Notes under the pieces: model-generated
What the model was told of the DNA's origin: nothing
Database searches by the model: none
Seen by the model: the letters and a program-made list of their open reading frames with translations, nothing else
Shown here: positions 20,310 to 28,359 of the stretch, piece by piece
Numbering within the stretch: position 1 is the stretch's first letter
Layout: each line of letters starts with the position of its first letter
Source of the DNA: Planctomyces sp. SH-PL62
GTDB taxonomy: Bacteria > Planctomycetota > Planctomycetia > Isosphaerales > Isosphaeraceae
Assembly: GCF_001610895.1 (NCBI RefSeq)
Contig: NZ_CP011273.1
Span: 2,666,001 to 2,730,000 of the forward strand
DNA length: 64,000 bases
Reading direction: 5' to 3'
Program-made: the position numbers and the translations under genes

Positions 20310-22220
20310 TCAGGGGTTGGCGACCAGGGTCGACTTCCCCGGCGGCTCCACCGCCTTCAGCGTCGTCGTCGCCACGGTCGGGAGTTCGGGCGGGGTCTCG
20401 ACCCGCAGGGCGCCGAGGCCGAGGTCGAGGACGCCGCCGACCCGGCGTTCGAGGTCGGCGAGGTCGCGCTCGACGGCGGCGAGGGCCTCGGCGTGGGCGC
20501 GGACGGCCGCGCAGGCGTCGGAGGCGTCGCGACAGAGGGCGTCGAGCAGGGGGGCGTGGGCGAGCCGGTCGACGACGGCCTTCAGATCCTGGTCGAGCCC
20601 CCGGTTCAGCCGGTGCAGGAGCAGCCCGCCGACCAGGACGCCCCAGAGCAGGCACCAGAAGGCCGCCTGGAAGACGAAGTCCAGGCCCAGGAGGGGGCGG
20701 CCCTGGATCATGTGGTCATAAAAGAAGTTCTTGGCCATGTGGAGGACGAGCCAGGCCGGGAGCAGGGAGAAGAGCGCCTCGAAGGCGACGTGGACGGCCC
20801 TCCCGGCGCGTCGGGCCACGCGCTTCTCGACGACCTCGTTGATCTCGGCGTCGAGCCGGCGGTAGACCTCGACGGCCACCGTGGCCAGCTGCTCGGCCGA
20901 GAAGTCGCCACCGTCCTCGCTCGGGGAGGGGCGGATCCCGGCCTCGTTCTGGTAGCCCTGGAGGATCGTCCGCGCGTGGGCCAGGTCCCCTTCGGTCAGG
21001 CCGAGGTCGGCCTCGGCGGTGAGCGCGGCGGCGGCGCGGCTCTCGCGCCACTTCTCGCCGACGAGCGACACGGCCGTCCAGCCGCCGGCGAGGATCGCCT
21101 GTGTGGGGGTCCGGGCGCGGAGCAGGATCAGCGAGCGGACCAGGCTCCCGGCCGCCGACCAGAGCCCGATCAGGAACGCGAGCGGCCCGGCGCCCCAGGT
21201 CTGGTTGAGCTGCCTGAGCACTCGCGACCGCCAGAGCCGGCGATTGGCGTCGATCCGCTCGGACATCTTGGCGGCGATCCGGGCGGCCATCCGGGCCCGC
21301 TCCTGGTTCAAGGCCGACTCCAGCTTCGCCACCGCCTCCAGGCCGGCGTCGACCGGCCCCCGGATCGCGGCCAGGAGCCAGCCATAGAGGCCCAGCAGGT
21401 TGGCGCGACGGATCCGGTGGCGGGCGCGGCTGGCCAGCTCGTGCTCCAGCAGGTCGCGGAACTTCGCGAACTCGGGGTCGACGGCCTCCCCGGCCTCCTG
21501 CCTCGCCATCGCCTCGGCGGCGTCGAGCCGGTAGATCTCCGGCACCCGCAGGCCCAGCGAGTCGAGGTAGCGGCGGAGGTCCGGCCGGTTGTCGTGGTCG
21601 ATGCGGGCGTGGGTCTGGACGAACAAAATCTGCCGCCCCGGCGCGTTCCGGCGCACCTCCTGGCCGACGACGTGCGACTTGTACTTCTGCGAGGTGACGG
21701 TGTGGACCATGACGTCGCAGTGGGGGAGCACGGAGCGGAGGATGTCCAGGTGGCGGCCCCCCTCCTCGCCGTCCTCGGGGTCCTGGGTGTCCGGGTCGGG
21801 GCAGTCGATCAGGATCATCTGTTCGAGCAGGGGGACGTTCAGGCGATGGATCTCCAGCGCGTCGTCGTCCAGGCCCAGGAAGGCCGGGTCGACGTCGGGG
21901 TGGCAGGCCACCACGGCGCGCCGGGTCATCGGCCGGAACTCCTTGCCCGCCCGGCTGACCCGACGCCCCAAAAGCGCGTTGAACAGCGTGCTCTTGCCCG
22001 TCCCCGAGCCGCCGAGGAAGCCGACGACCAGGGCGCGGTCGAGGTCGATCTCGGGCACGCGCAGCCGCGAGTCGAGCCGGCCCACGAGCCCCTTCGCCTC
22101 CTGGAACGGGGGCCACGCCGGCGCCCCCTTCGCCCAGGCGAGGAGCCGCTCGTGCAGGCGGTCGAAGCCGGCGAGCAGGTGCTCGCGCTCCCAGTCGGCC
22201 TTGGTGAATCGCTCCGCCAT
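20310..22220 (-). CDS. membrane-anchored GTPase, dynamin/MMR1-HSR1-like
   Basis: 636 residues; the start has AAGGAA upstream. A P-loop GGSGTGKSTLFNALLG lies near residue 75, a G2-like threonine in PMTRRAV, and a G3-like LIDCPDPDTQ. The G4 position reads THARID rather than NKxD, so guanine specificity is uncertain. A long helical middle region carries many Ala/Arg/Leu residues and hydrophobic stretches around 360 and 500-540 (AWLVLHMAKNFFYDHM, FVFQAAFWCLLWGVLVGGLLL). The layout recalls bacterial dynamin-like and YjdA/CrfC-type proteins. A related protein is encoded at 38.1-39.9 kb. It lies 143 bp downstream of the chemosensory operon, possibly as a separate unit. Confidence 0.8.
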   Translation of the reverse strand: MAERFTKADWEREHLLAGFDRLHERLLAWAKGAPAWPPFQEAKGLVGRLDSRLRVPEIDLDRALVVGFLGGSGTGKSTLFNALLGRRVSRAGKEFRPMTRRAVVACHPDVDPAFLGLDDDALEIHRLNVPLLEQMILIDCPDPDTQDPEDGEEGGRHLDILRSVLPHCDVMVHTVTSQKYKSHVVGQEVRRNAPGRQILFVQTHARIDHDNRPDLRRYLDSLGLRVPEIYRLDAAEAMARQEAGEAVDPEFAKFRDLLEHELASRARHRIRRANLLGLYGWLLAAIRGPVDAGLEAVAKLESALNQERARMAARIAAKMSERIDANRRLWRSRVLRQLNQTWGAGPLAFLIGLWSAAGSLVRSLILLRARTPTQAILAGGWTAVSLVGEKWRESRAAAALTAEADLGLTEGDLAHARTILQGYQNEAGIRPSPSEDGGDFSAEQLATVAVEVYRRLDAEINEVVEKRVARRAGRAVHVAFEALFSLLPAWLVLHMAKNFFYDHMIQGRPLLGLDFVFQAAFWCLLWGVLVGGLLLHRLNRGLDQDLKAVVDRLAHAPLLDALCRDASDACAAVRAHAEALAAVERDLADLERRVGGVLDLGLGALRVETPPELPTVATTTLKAVEPPGKSTLVANP

Positions 22221-22363
22221 GCGGGGGGTTCCTTCCGGGGCGCCTCTTCGGCCCTTGCGGTCTCGTCAGGCCGGGGCTTCGAAGGCCCCGCTTCCCCAAG
22301 GATACCGTCCCCGCACGCTCTCAGGCAGCCCGCTCCGGCGCCGCGGGGCGTTCACCGCCCGGC

Positions 22364-24757
22364 CTATCCCCGCGCCTCGCCGATCAGGTCGACGACGGTG
22401 GAGAGGAACGTCTGGTCGTGGAAGCTGCTCTTGGTGAGGTAGAAGTTGGCGCCGGCGTCGAGGCCGCGGATGCGGTCTTCCTCGCGGTCCTTGTACGAGA
22501 CGATGACGACGGGGATCGGCCGGAGGCGGGGATCCTTCTTGATGAGCGAGACCAGCTCGACGCCGTCCATGCGGGGCATGTCGACGTCGCTGACGACCAG
22601 GTCGTAGCGGCCGGTGCGCACCGAGTTCCAGCCGTCGACGCCGTCGACCGCCACGTCGACCTGATAGCCCTGGTTCTCCAGGAGCTGGCGCTCCAGCTCG
22701 CGGACGGTGATCGAGTCGTCCACCACGAGCACCCGCTTGACCCGGCGCTCGGCGGCGCCGGCGGCGAGCGCCTCGGAGGCCAGCCGGCCGATGCGACGGC
22801 CGCTAAGCAGGTTGTCGATCGAGCGGATCAGGTCCTCGACGTCGAGGATCAGGACCGGCCAGCCGTCCTCCAGGACCGACGAGCTGTTGAAGTTGGGGAC
22901 CCGTCCCAGGCGAGGGTCGAGCGGGGCGACGCGGAGGTCGCGCTCCCCCAGGAACCTGTCGACGACCACGCCGAAACGGTGGCTGCGGTCGCTGGCGACG
23001 ACCACCGGCATCCGGCCGTTGGAGCGGGGCGAACCCTCCCAGTCGAAGATCCGCGAGGCCTCCACCAGCCCCACGGGCTGGCCGTCGATCCGCATGTGGG
23101 GCTTCCCCTCCAGCTCCACGATCTCGTCGTCGGCGACGGTCGTGATCCGGTCGATCCGGTTCAGCGGGAAGGCGAACGGCTCGCCGCCGACCTCGACCAG
23201 CAGGGCCCGGATGATCGACATCGTGAGCGGGAGCTGGAGCGTGAACCGGGTCCCCCGGCCGAGCTTGGTGGAGACCCGGAACGTCCCCCGCACCGCCTGC
23301 ACCATCGTCTGGACGACGTCCAGGCCGACCCCCCGGCCGGAAATCTCGGTGACCTGATCCTTGGTCGAGAACCCGGGGAGGAACAGGAAATCAAGCAGCT
23401 CGGGCTCGGACATCCGGGCGGCCATCGGCTGGGTCGTCAGCCCCTTCTCGACCACCTTCGCCCGCAGCCGATCGACGTCGATCCCCCGGCCGTCGTCCTC
23501 CAGGACGATCTGGAGCATCCCGGCCATGTGGCGAGCTTCCAGGCGGATCGTCCCGGTCGGGTCCTTGCCGGCGGCCCGGCGCTCGTCGGGCGACTCGACG
23601 CCGTGGTCCAGCGCGTTGCGGATCAGGTGATTGAGCGGGGCGTCCAGGCCGTCGAGGATGTCGCGGTCGACGCCCGTCGACTCGCCGACGACCTCGAACC
23701 GGGCCTGCTTGCCCATCCCCCGGGCCACGTCGCGCACCAGCCGGGGGAAGCCCCGGGCGCCGTCGGCCAGCGGGCGCATCCGGCTGGCCAGCACCTCGTG
23801 ATGCAGGCGGCCCGAGATGTCCTCGCCGCTGCGCGCGAACGCCTCGATCGTCTCCAGGAACGTCGTCAGCCCCTCCTGGCAGCGCGAGGCCTGGTCGCGC
23901 GCCTGGGCCAGCATCGCCAGCTCGACGGCCCGGTCGCCGTCCGCCCCCGCTTCCCCCGCGATCCGACCTTCGAGATTCTGGAGCCCCTCCAGGAGCCCCG
24001 TCTGCCGCCGCTTGAGTTCCAGCAGGTCGTCCAGGAACGGCCGGAACCGCCGCGTCTGCACCAGGGACTCCCCCGCCAGCCCCATCAGCCGCGAGAGGCT
24101 CTCGGCCGTCACGCGCACGACCCGATCCGCCCCCTCGGCCGAAGCCACCGGCGGCGACGGCGACGGCGACGGCGTGGCCGACGGCGACGGCGACGGCGTG
24201 GCCGACGGCGACGCGGCCTTCACCGGCTCGTCCTCGACCTCGTGGTCCTCGGCAGGGGCTTCCGGCGCGGGAGCGGGCGCGGGCGCGGCGGGAGCCGAGA
24301 CGGCGACGGGAGTGGACGCTGGAGCCGGCGCAGGTGCAGCCGGTTCCGGGGCCTTCCCGGCCTCGATTGCGGCGAAGGCTTCGCAGAGGGAATCGACCTC
24401 GGCGGCGTGCTCGGCCTGCCAGCCTTCCAGGTCGGGCTCCTTGACCTCGGCGACGGCCGTCAGGAAGTCGACGCCCCGCAGCAGGCCGTCGATCGCCCCC
24501 GCGCCGAGCGCCACATTCCCTTTCTGGGCGGCGACCAGGACGTCCTCCATCGCGTGGGCGACCCGCACCGCCGCGTCCAGCCCCACCACCCGCGCCGCCC
24601 CCTTGATCGAGTGCGCCGCCCGCATCAGGGGCTCGATCGCCCCGCTCGTCGCGTCGGTCTCCAGGCCCACCAGACCTTGCGAGAGGACCGCCAGCCGCTC
24701 CTCCGCCTCCATCCGGAACAGGTCCATCAGCGAGAATCCGCTGAGGTCGTCGCTCAT
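22364..24757 (-). CDS. cheA: Wsp-type hybrid CheA histidine kinase with C-terminal receiver
   Basis: 797 residues from the ATG at 24757, which overlaps the stop of the preceding CheW gene by 4 bp (ATGA). Domains: HPt with phospho-acceptor His49 in RAAHSIKGAARVVGLD; an Ala/Pro/Ser-rich linker with DNA repeats; the dimerisation region; a HATPase core with HLIRNALDHGVES, LEDDGRGID and GRGVGLDVVQT; a CheW-like domain; and a receiver with VVDDSITVRE, Asp in VVSDVDMPRMDG and Lys in LTKSSFHD. There is no separate CheY-binding P2 domain. The fused receiver is the WspE arrangement. It takes signals from the MCP and should phosphorylate CheB and the output receiver, both encoded from 44.2 kb. Confidence 0.93.
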   Translation of the reverse strand: MSDDLSGFSLMDLFRMEAEERLAVLSQGLVGLETDATSGAIEPLMRAAHSIKGAARVVGLDAAVRVAHAMEDVLVAAQKGNVALGAGAIDGLLRGVDFLTAVAEVKEPDLEGWQAEHAAEVDSLCEAFAAIEAGKAPEPAAPAPAPASTPVAVSAPAAPAPAPAPEAPAEDHEVEDEPVKAASPSATPSPSPSATPSPSPSPPVASAEGADRVVRVTAESLSRLMGLAGESLVQTRRFRPFLDDLLELKRRQTGLLEGLQNLEGRIAGEAGADGDRAVELAMLAQARDQASRCQEGLTTFLETIEAFARSGEDISGRLHHEVLASRMRPLADGARGFPRLVRDVARGMGKQARFEVVGESTGVDRDILDGLDAPLNHLIRNALDHGVESPDERRAAGKDPTGTIRLEARHMAGMLQIVLEDDGRGIDVDRLRAKVVEKGLTTQPMAARMSEPELLDFLFLPGFSTKDQVTEISGRGVGLDVVQTMVQAVRGTFRVSTKLGRGTRFTLQLPLTMSIIRALLVEVGGEPFAFPLNRIDRITTVADDEIVELEGKPHMRIDGQPVGLVEASRIFDWEGSPRSNGRMPVVVASDRSHRFGVVVDRFLGERDLRVAPLDPRLGRVPNFNSSSVLEDGWPVLILDVEDLIRSIDNLLSGRRIGRLASEALAAGAAERRVKRVLVVDDSITVRELERQLLENQGYQVDVAVDGVDGWNSVRTGRYDLVVSDVDMPRMDGVELVSLIKKDPRLRPIPVVIVSYKDREEDRIRGLDAGANFYLTKSSFHDQTFLSTVVDLIGEARG
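24156..24212 (-). repeat. 24-bp tandem repeat in the CheA linker
   Basis: Two exact 24-bp units (24156-24179 and 24180-24203), themselves made of GGCGAC steps, plus a partial third unit. They encode the SPSATPSP-type linker between the HPt and kinase domains. The array is in frame, so copy-number change would alter linker length without breaking the gene. Confidence 0.85.
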
Positions 24758-25518
24758 TGGCCGATGCTCCGCAAGGCGGCGAACACGCGGTTCTCGTCCA
24801 GGAACCCGACGCTGCGGTCGTTCCACGGGATGACGGCCTGGCTGTAGCTGACGGCCGTGTTGGCGAGCGTGGAGGGGACGCCCTGGAGGCTGCCTCGGGC
24901 GAAGTGCTCGACGCCGTGGAGTTCGTCGGCGGCGAAGGCCCAGATCTCGGTGCGGTCGCGGAGGACGATGAGCCGCTCGCGAGGGGAGGCCCCGTGGTCG
25001 CGGCCCCCTTCCGCGCCGGCGGCGGCCTCCTGCGGGGCCGAGCCGAGCAGGCCGTGCAACGAGAAGCAGAGCTGGAGCTGGCCTCGAAGGTTCACGAGTC
25101 CTTTGAGGACGGCGTTGGAACGGTGGGGGACGCGGTGCACGGGCTTGGGGAGGGTCGCCTCGACGACGGCCTGGGTGCGGAAGGCCAGCCATTCCTGGCC
25201 CAGCCGGAAGATCAGGACGCCCAGCTCGTTGCGCCGGCCCTCGGCGTCGCGGCCGGCGGCCGAGGCGTCCGCCCGCTCCTCGTCGCAGTACTCCTCGTCG
25301 CTGAGCCATCGGGCCCATTCGTCGAGGTAGCCGGGGGGGGCGGGACGGTCGAAGAACGAGCGGGCGGCCCTGGCGAACACCGGACAGTTGCGGCAGTGGA
25401 CGTGGAGCTTCAGCTCCGGGCAACTCCGGTCGCCGGCGATCCCGATTCGATTCCAGCAGTCGTCGAGTCGGCTCGCGGTCGGTTCCGCGGCGATGTCGAG
25501 GGTGCGGGGTTCATTCAT
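24754..25518 (-). CDS. cheW: CheW adaptor, WspD-like
   Basis: 254 residues, longer than a plain CheW (about 160). The N-terminal 60 residues carry DDCWNRIGIAGDRSC and HVHCRNCPVF, a cysteine-rich motif I associate with WspD-type adaptors. The CheW fold follows, with FRLGQEWLAF, HRSNAVLKGLVNLRGQLQLCFSL and LIVLRDRTEIWAFAADEL. It overlaps cheR upstream by 8 bp and cheA downstream by 4 bp, so the three genes are translationally coupled. The protein links the receptor array to CheA. The cysteines could bind a metal or form a redox-sensitive site; this is inference. Confidence 0.88.
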   Translation of the reverse strand: MNEPRTLDIAAEPTASRLDDCWNRIGIAGDRSCPELKLHVHCRNCPVFARAARSFFDRPAPPGYLDEWARWLSDEEYCDEERADASAAGRDAEGRRNELGVLIFRLGQEWLAFRTQAVVEATLPKPVHRVPHRSNAVLKGLVNLRGQLQLCFSLHGLLGSAPQEAAAGAEGGRDHGASPRERLIVLRDRTEIWAFAADELHGVEHFARGSLQGVPSTLANTAVSYSQAVIPWNDRSVGFLDENRVFAALRSIGQ

Positions 25519-26836
25519 GCGCCGGGCCTCCCGTCTTGTTGATATCGGCGTCGGCCCGCCGGTTCTTCAAGGCCCGTTCGGCGCGACGACGGAACCCGGC
25601 CGCCGCGCCCAGGTCGCCACGCCCCTCGGCGATCAGCGCCAGGGCCAGAAGCGCCTCGTCGCGCGCGGGATCGAGGTAGATCACCTTATGATAACAGCCT
25701 TCCGCCTCCGAGCGGCGCCCGGCCGCCTGGTGGATGCCCGCCATGAGCAAATAGGCCTCCGCCGAGGGCCCGGCGCGGCGGATCTCCGCCTCGCAGGAGG
25801 CCAGCGCCTGGCCGTTCCGCCCCTGGTTGGCATGCTCCATCGCCCGTTCGATCCAGGGCCGAGGGTCCTCGGCGACCGGAGGAGCAGGGATCGGCGTCGG
25901 GGTCGGCGGGCGCGAAATCGGCGCCGGCGCCGGCGCGGGCAGGCGCGGGCGTTCGGGCGTCCTCGGCGGCGCGGGGAGGGAGGCCGTGGCGGGACGCGGT
26001 TGGGATTGCGGTCGCGATGGACCCTCATCGGGCCTGCGCCTTCGGAGGGCGAACGTCCCGAGCCCGGCGGCCGGGACGAACCGGCGGCCGGCGGGAGAGG
26101 CCCCCAGTGCGTCGGCGTGGCCGATGACGAGGATGCCGTCGGGCGCCAGGAGCCGGTCGAGCTTCTCCTCAGCCTGCGCGCGCGGGGCCCTCGCCAGGTA
26201 GATCAGGAGGTTCCGGCAGAAGACCACGTCGTAGGGCGGCTCGTCGGCCAGGAGGCCGGGGTCCAGGATGTTGCCCAGGCGAAACCGAACGCGGCCCCGG
26301 ATCGACTCGGCGACCTCGAAGCCGTCCGGTCGTTCGCGGAACCACCTCGCCGCCCGCTCCGGCCCCATCCCCCGCAGGGCGTTGCGGGAATAGACGCCGG
26401 CCTTCGCGAATTCCAGCCGCCGTTCGCTGACGTCGACGGCGTCGATGCGGAACCGGCCCGGCGACAGCCCGGCCTCTTCGAGCGTCACGGCGATCGAGTA
26501 CGGTTCCTCGCCCCCCGCGCAGGGGAGGCTCAGCACCCGCAAAGGCCCCCGCGCGGGCCGGGCCGTCCAGCCCTCGCGGGCGTGATCGCGGAGGAAGTCG
26601 AACGGCAGGAGGTCGCGGAAGAACCAGCTCTCGGGGACGACGACCTCGTCGATCAGCGCCTGCCGCTCCGCCTCCGACCGCGTCAGCAACTCGGCGTAGT
26701 CGCGCTCCTCCACCAGCCCCGTCGCCCGCATCCGCGTCCTGACCGCGCGCGGCACCAGTCCCGGACCGATCGACGCTCGATCCAAACCCAGCCGTTCGTT
26801 CAAGATCGCGTCGATGGCGCTGAGGCTGTCGGACAT
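25511..26836 (-). CDS. cheR: CheR-type methyltransferase with C-terminal TPR region, WspC-like
   Basis: 441 residues from the ATG at 26836, 22 bp after the FkbM stop; an upstream ATG at 26929 would overlap that gene with Arg/Ser-rich sequence. The CheR core spans about 15-265: LIDEVVVPESWFFRD, the SAM-binding LSLPCAGGEEPYSIA, IDAVDVSERRLEFA and VVFCRNLLIYLA. A Pro-rich linker and two or three TPR units follow (WIERAMEHANQGRNGQALA, AYLLMAGIHQAAGRRSEAEGCY, RDEALLALALIAEG). This matches WspC, which methylates WspA without the pentapeptide tether used by other CheR proteins. Confidence 0.92.
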   Translation of the reverse strand: MSDSLSAIDAILNERLGLDRASIGPGLVPRAVRTRMRATGLVEERDYAELLTRSEAERQALIDEVVVPESWFFRDLLPFDFLRDHAREGWTARPARGPLRVLSLPCAGGEEPYSIAVTLEEAGLSPGRFRIDAVDVSERRLEFAKAGVYSRNALRGMGPERAARWFRERPDGFEVAESIRGRVRFRLGNILDPGLLADEPPYDVVFCRNLLIYLARAPRAQAEEKLDRLLAPDGILVIGHADALGASPAGRRFVPAAGLGTFALRRRRPDEGPSRPQSQPRPATASLPAPPRTPERPRLPAPAPAPISRPPTPTPIPAPPVAEDPRPWIERAMEHANQGRNGQALASCEAEIRRAGPSAEAYLLMAGIHQAAGRRSEAEGCYHKVIYLDPARDEALLALALIAEGRGDLGAAAGFRRRAERALKNRRADADINKTGGPAHE

Positions 26837-26858
26837 GGGGCGAGCCTGGGCCGACGAC

Positions 26859-27725
26859 TCAGGGGGCGGCGTCGGCGAGGGCCTGGTTGACGAAGGCGAA
26901 GACGAACGGGTCCTCGCGGTCCCCCTCAAGGATTCGGAAGCCGGCGCGCTCCAGGTCGGCGATCATCCGGCGCGTCGAGCCATCCTGAAGCATACGCTCA
27001 TGGGTCTCCAGGAAGAAGAGTTTGACGCGCTCTTTCAGGAAGTCCAGCTCGTTGGCGACGAGGTCGATCTCGGCGCCCTCGACGTCCACGATCAGGTTGA
27101 TCGCCCGGAAGCCCCGGGGCTCGACGATCTCCCGAAGGCTGACCGCCGGCACGCGGATCCTCTGAGAGCCCGCCGACTTCATCGCGCCCGTCATGCAGTC
27201 CGGGCCGACGGTGAACTCGACCATCGGGGCCCCGTAGGCCAGGGCGGCGGTCACGACCTCGAACCGGCAGCCGTTCAGCTCGCGGTTCTTCTGGAGCGTG
27301 GGGACGACGAGCGGGTTGGCCTCGACGACGACGTGGTCCTCGGGACGCTTGAGCATCCGGCTGGTCAGGCAGGCGACCACGCCGATCGAGCCGCCGAGCT
27401 CGACCGTCGGCCGGGTCGGGTCCAGATAGGCCGTCGTCAGCCGCACCTCGTCGGCCTCGTGGATCTCCTTGCGCAGGTAATGCTTCTGGTTAGGCGTGAT
27501 CAGCGGGTTGTCCACGGCGAACGTCAGGCCGTAGGCCCGGATGCGATCGCCCATGAGCGAGAAATACTTCCGCCGATACCACTGCCGGGCCACGTAGAGT
27601 CGACCGTCGAGGACCCCTCGGATCCCCTTGCGTCTCAGGCTCCGCGCCCAGCGGACGGGGAGGAAGGCCGAGCCCTTCGCCGAGACGTCCGCCCCGGGAA
27701 CCTGCGCGAAATCGGCGATCGCCAT
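26859..27725 (-). CDS. FkbM-family methyltransferase
   Basis: 288 residues from the ATG at 27725 (GGGAGAG upstream). The SAM-binding region includes TVELGGSIGVVACLTSRML and VVVEANPLVVPTLQKN. The FkbM hallmark NLIVDVEGAEIDLVANELDFL lies in the second half, followed by LFFLETHERML. FkbM enzymes O-methylate sugars, polyketides or lipids in the cytosol; the substrate here is unknown. The gene is inserted between the two CheW/CheR parts of the chemosensory operon, in the same direction, with its own good promoter just upstream. It might modify a surface polymer controlled by the pathway, but that is speculation. Confidence 0.88.
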   Translation of the reverse strand: MAIADFAQVPGADVSAKGSAFLPVRWARSLRRKGIRGVLDGRLYVARQWYRRKYFSLMGDRIRAYGLTFAVDNPLITPNQKHYLRKEIHEADEVRLTTAYLDPTRPTVELGGSIGVVACLTSRMLKRPEDHVVVEANPLVVPTLQKNRELNGCRFEVVTAALAYGAPMVEFTVGPDCMTGAMKSAGSQRIRVPAVSLREIVEPRGFRAINLIVDVEGAEIDLVANELDFLKERVKLFFLETHERMLQDGSTRRMIADLERAGFRILEGDREDPFVFAFVNQALADAAP

Positions 27726-27740
27726 ACACTCTCCCGCCAA

Positions 27741-27769
27741 ATTATACTGCAACGCCACACATCTGGAAA
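27741..27769 (-). promoter_or_regulatory. sigma-70-type promoter inside the chemosensory operon
   Basis: On the minus strand TTTCCA and a perfect TATAAT are separated by 17 bp. A perfect TATAAT stands out in DNA of such high GC. It lies 15 bp before the FkbM ATG, so the leader would be only about 9-10 nt and just contain the GGGAGA ribosome site. It would allow FkbM-cheR-cheW-cheA to be made independently of the receptor genes. Confidence 0.55.
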
Positions 27770-27817
27770 TCTCCGATGCTTACGCGGTCGCAGTGTAAAG
27801 TGGGCGGGGGGGGGGAT

Positions 27818-28330
27818 TCAATCGGCGGGCGTCGGGTGTTGATTCGGCGAAACATTCAGGAGCTTTTCGACGAGGATCAACTGGACCATCGTCGACTCGA
27901 TTTCGGCCATCCCGCCGAGATAGGGGGCGTTGGGGATGGCGACGGGAGAGGCCGTGAGGTCGTCGGGATCGACGGAGGCGAGGTCGTCGACGTTCTCGGC
28001 GATCAGGCCCAGGAGGGAGCGCCGGGGGGGGCCGGCGACCGCGGCGGGGGCGGGTTCCGGGGCTTCGGCGTCGCGTCGCCGCCGCGGCGAGGGGGCCGCG
28101 CGGTCGACGAGGATGATGCGGGTGCCGAGGCGGTCGGGCGCCGGCTCCGCTCCCAGGAGGAGCCCCAGGTCGAGGACCGTGACGACCTCGCCCCGGTATT
28201 CGAGCACGCCCGCCAGGTGGGCCGGCGCGTGCGGCAACGCGCGGAGCCGCACCCGAGGGACCACCTCCACGACCCGCGAGGCGTCCACCGCGTAGCGCTG
28301 ACCGGCGGCCTGGAACGTGAGCAGGAGCAT
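27818..28330 (-). CDS. cheW: CheW adaptor, WspB-like
   Basis: 170 residues. CheW landmarks: LLTFQAAGQRYAVDASRVVEVVP at the N-terminus, LAGVLEYRGEVVTVLDLGLLLG, TRIILVD and the C-terminal half beginning LLGLIAENVDDL. A 25-residue Pro/Ala-rich insert splits the two beta barrels. It starts 29 bp after the MCP stop and belongs to the same transcript. Two CheW proteins per system is the Wsp arrangement. A run of ten G (27806-27815) lies a few bases beyond its stop. Confidence 0.9.
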   Translation of the reverse strand: MLLLTFQAAGQRYAVDASRVVEVVPRVRLRALPHAPAHLAGVLEYRGEVVTVLDLGLLLGAEPAPDRLGTRIILVDRAAPSPRRRRDAEAPEPAPAAVAGPPRRSLLGLIAENVDDLASVDPDDLTASPVAIPNAPYLGGMAEIESTMVQLILVEKLLNVSPNQHPTPAD

Positions 28331-28359
28331 GGGGCGGCCTCGGATCGGGTCGGGTCGGG

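Noticed and set aside
18717-22442. 1241-residue plus-strand open frame
   Set aside because: It lies in large part opposite the GTPase and across the channel gene in another frame, and is Arg/Gly/Pro-rich with no motif. It is a by-product of very high GC.
22418-24847. 809-residue plus-strand open frame
   Set aside because: Antisense of cheA; composition is low complexity.
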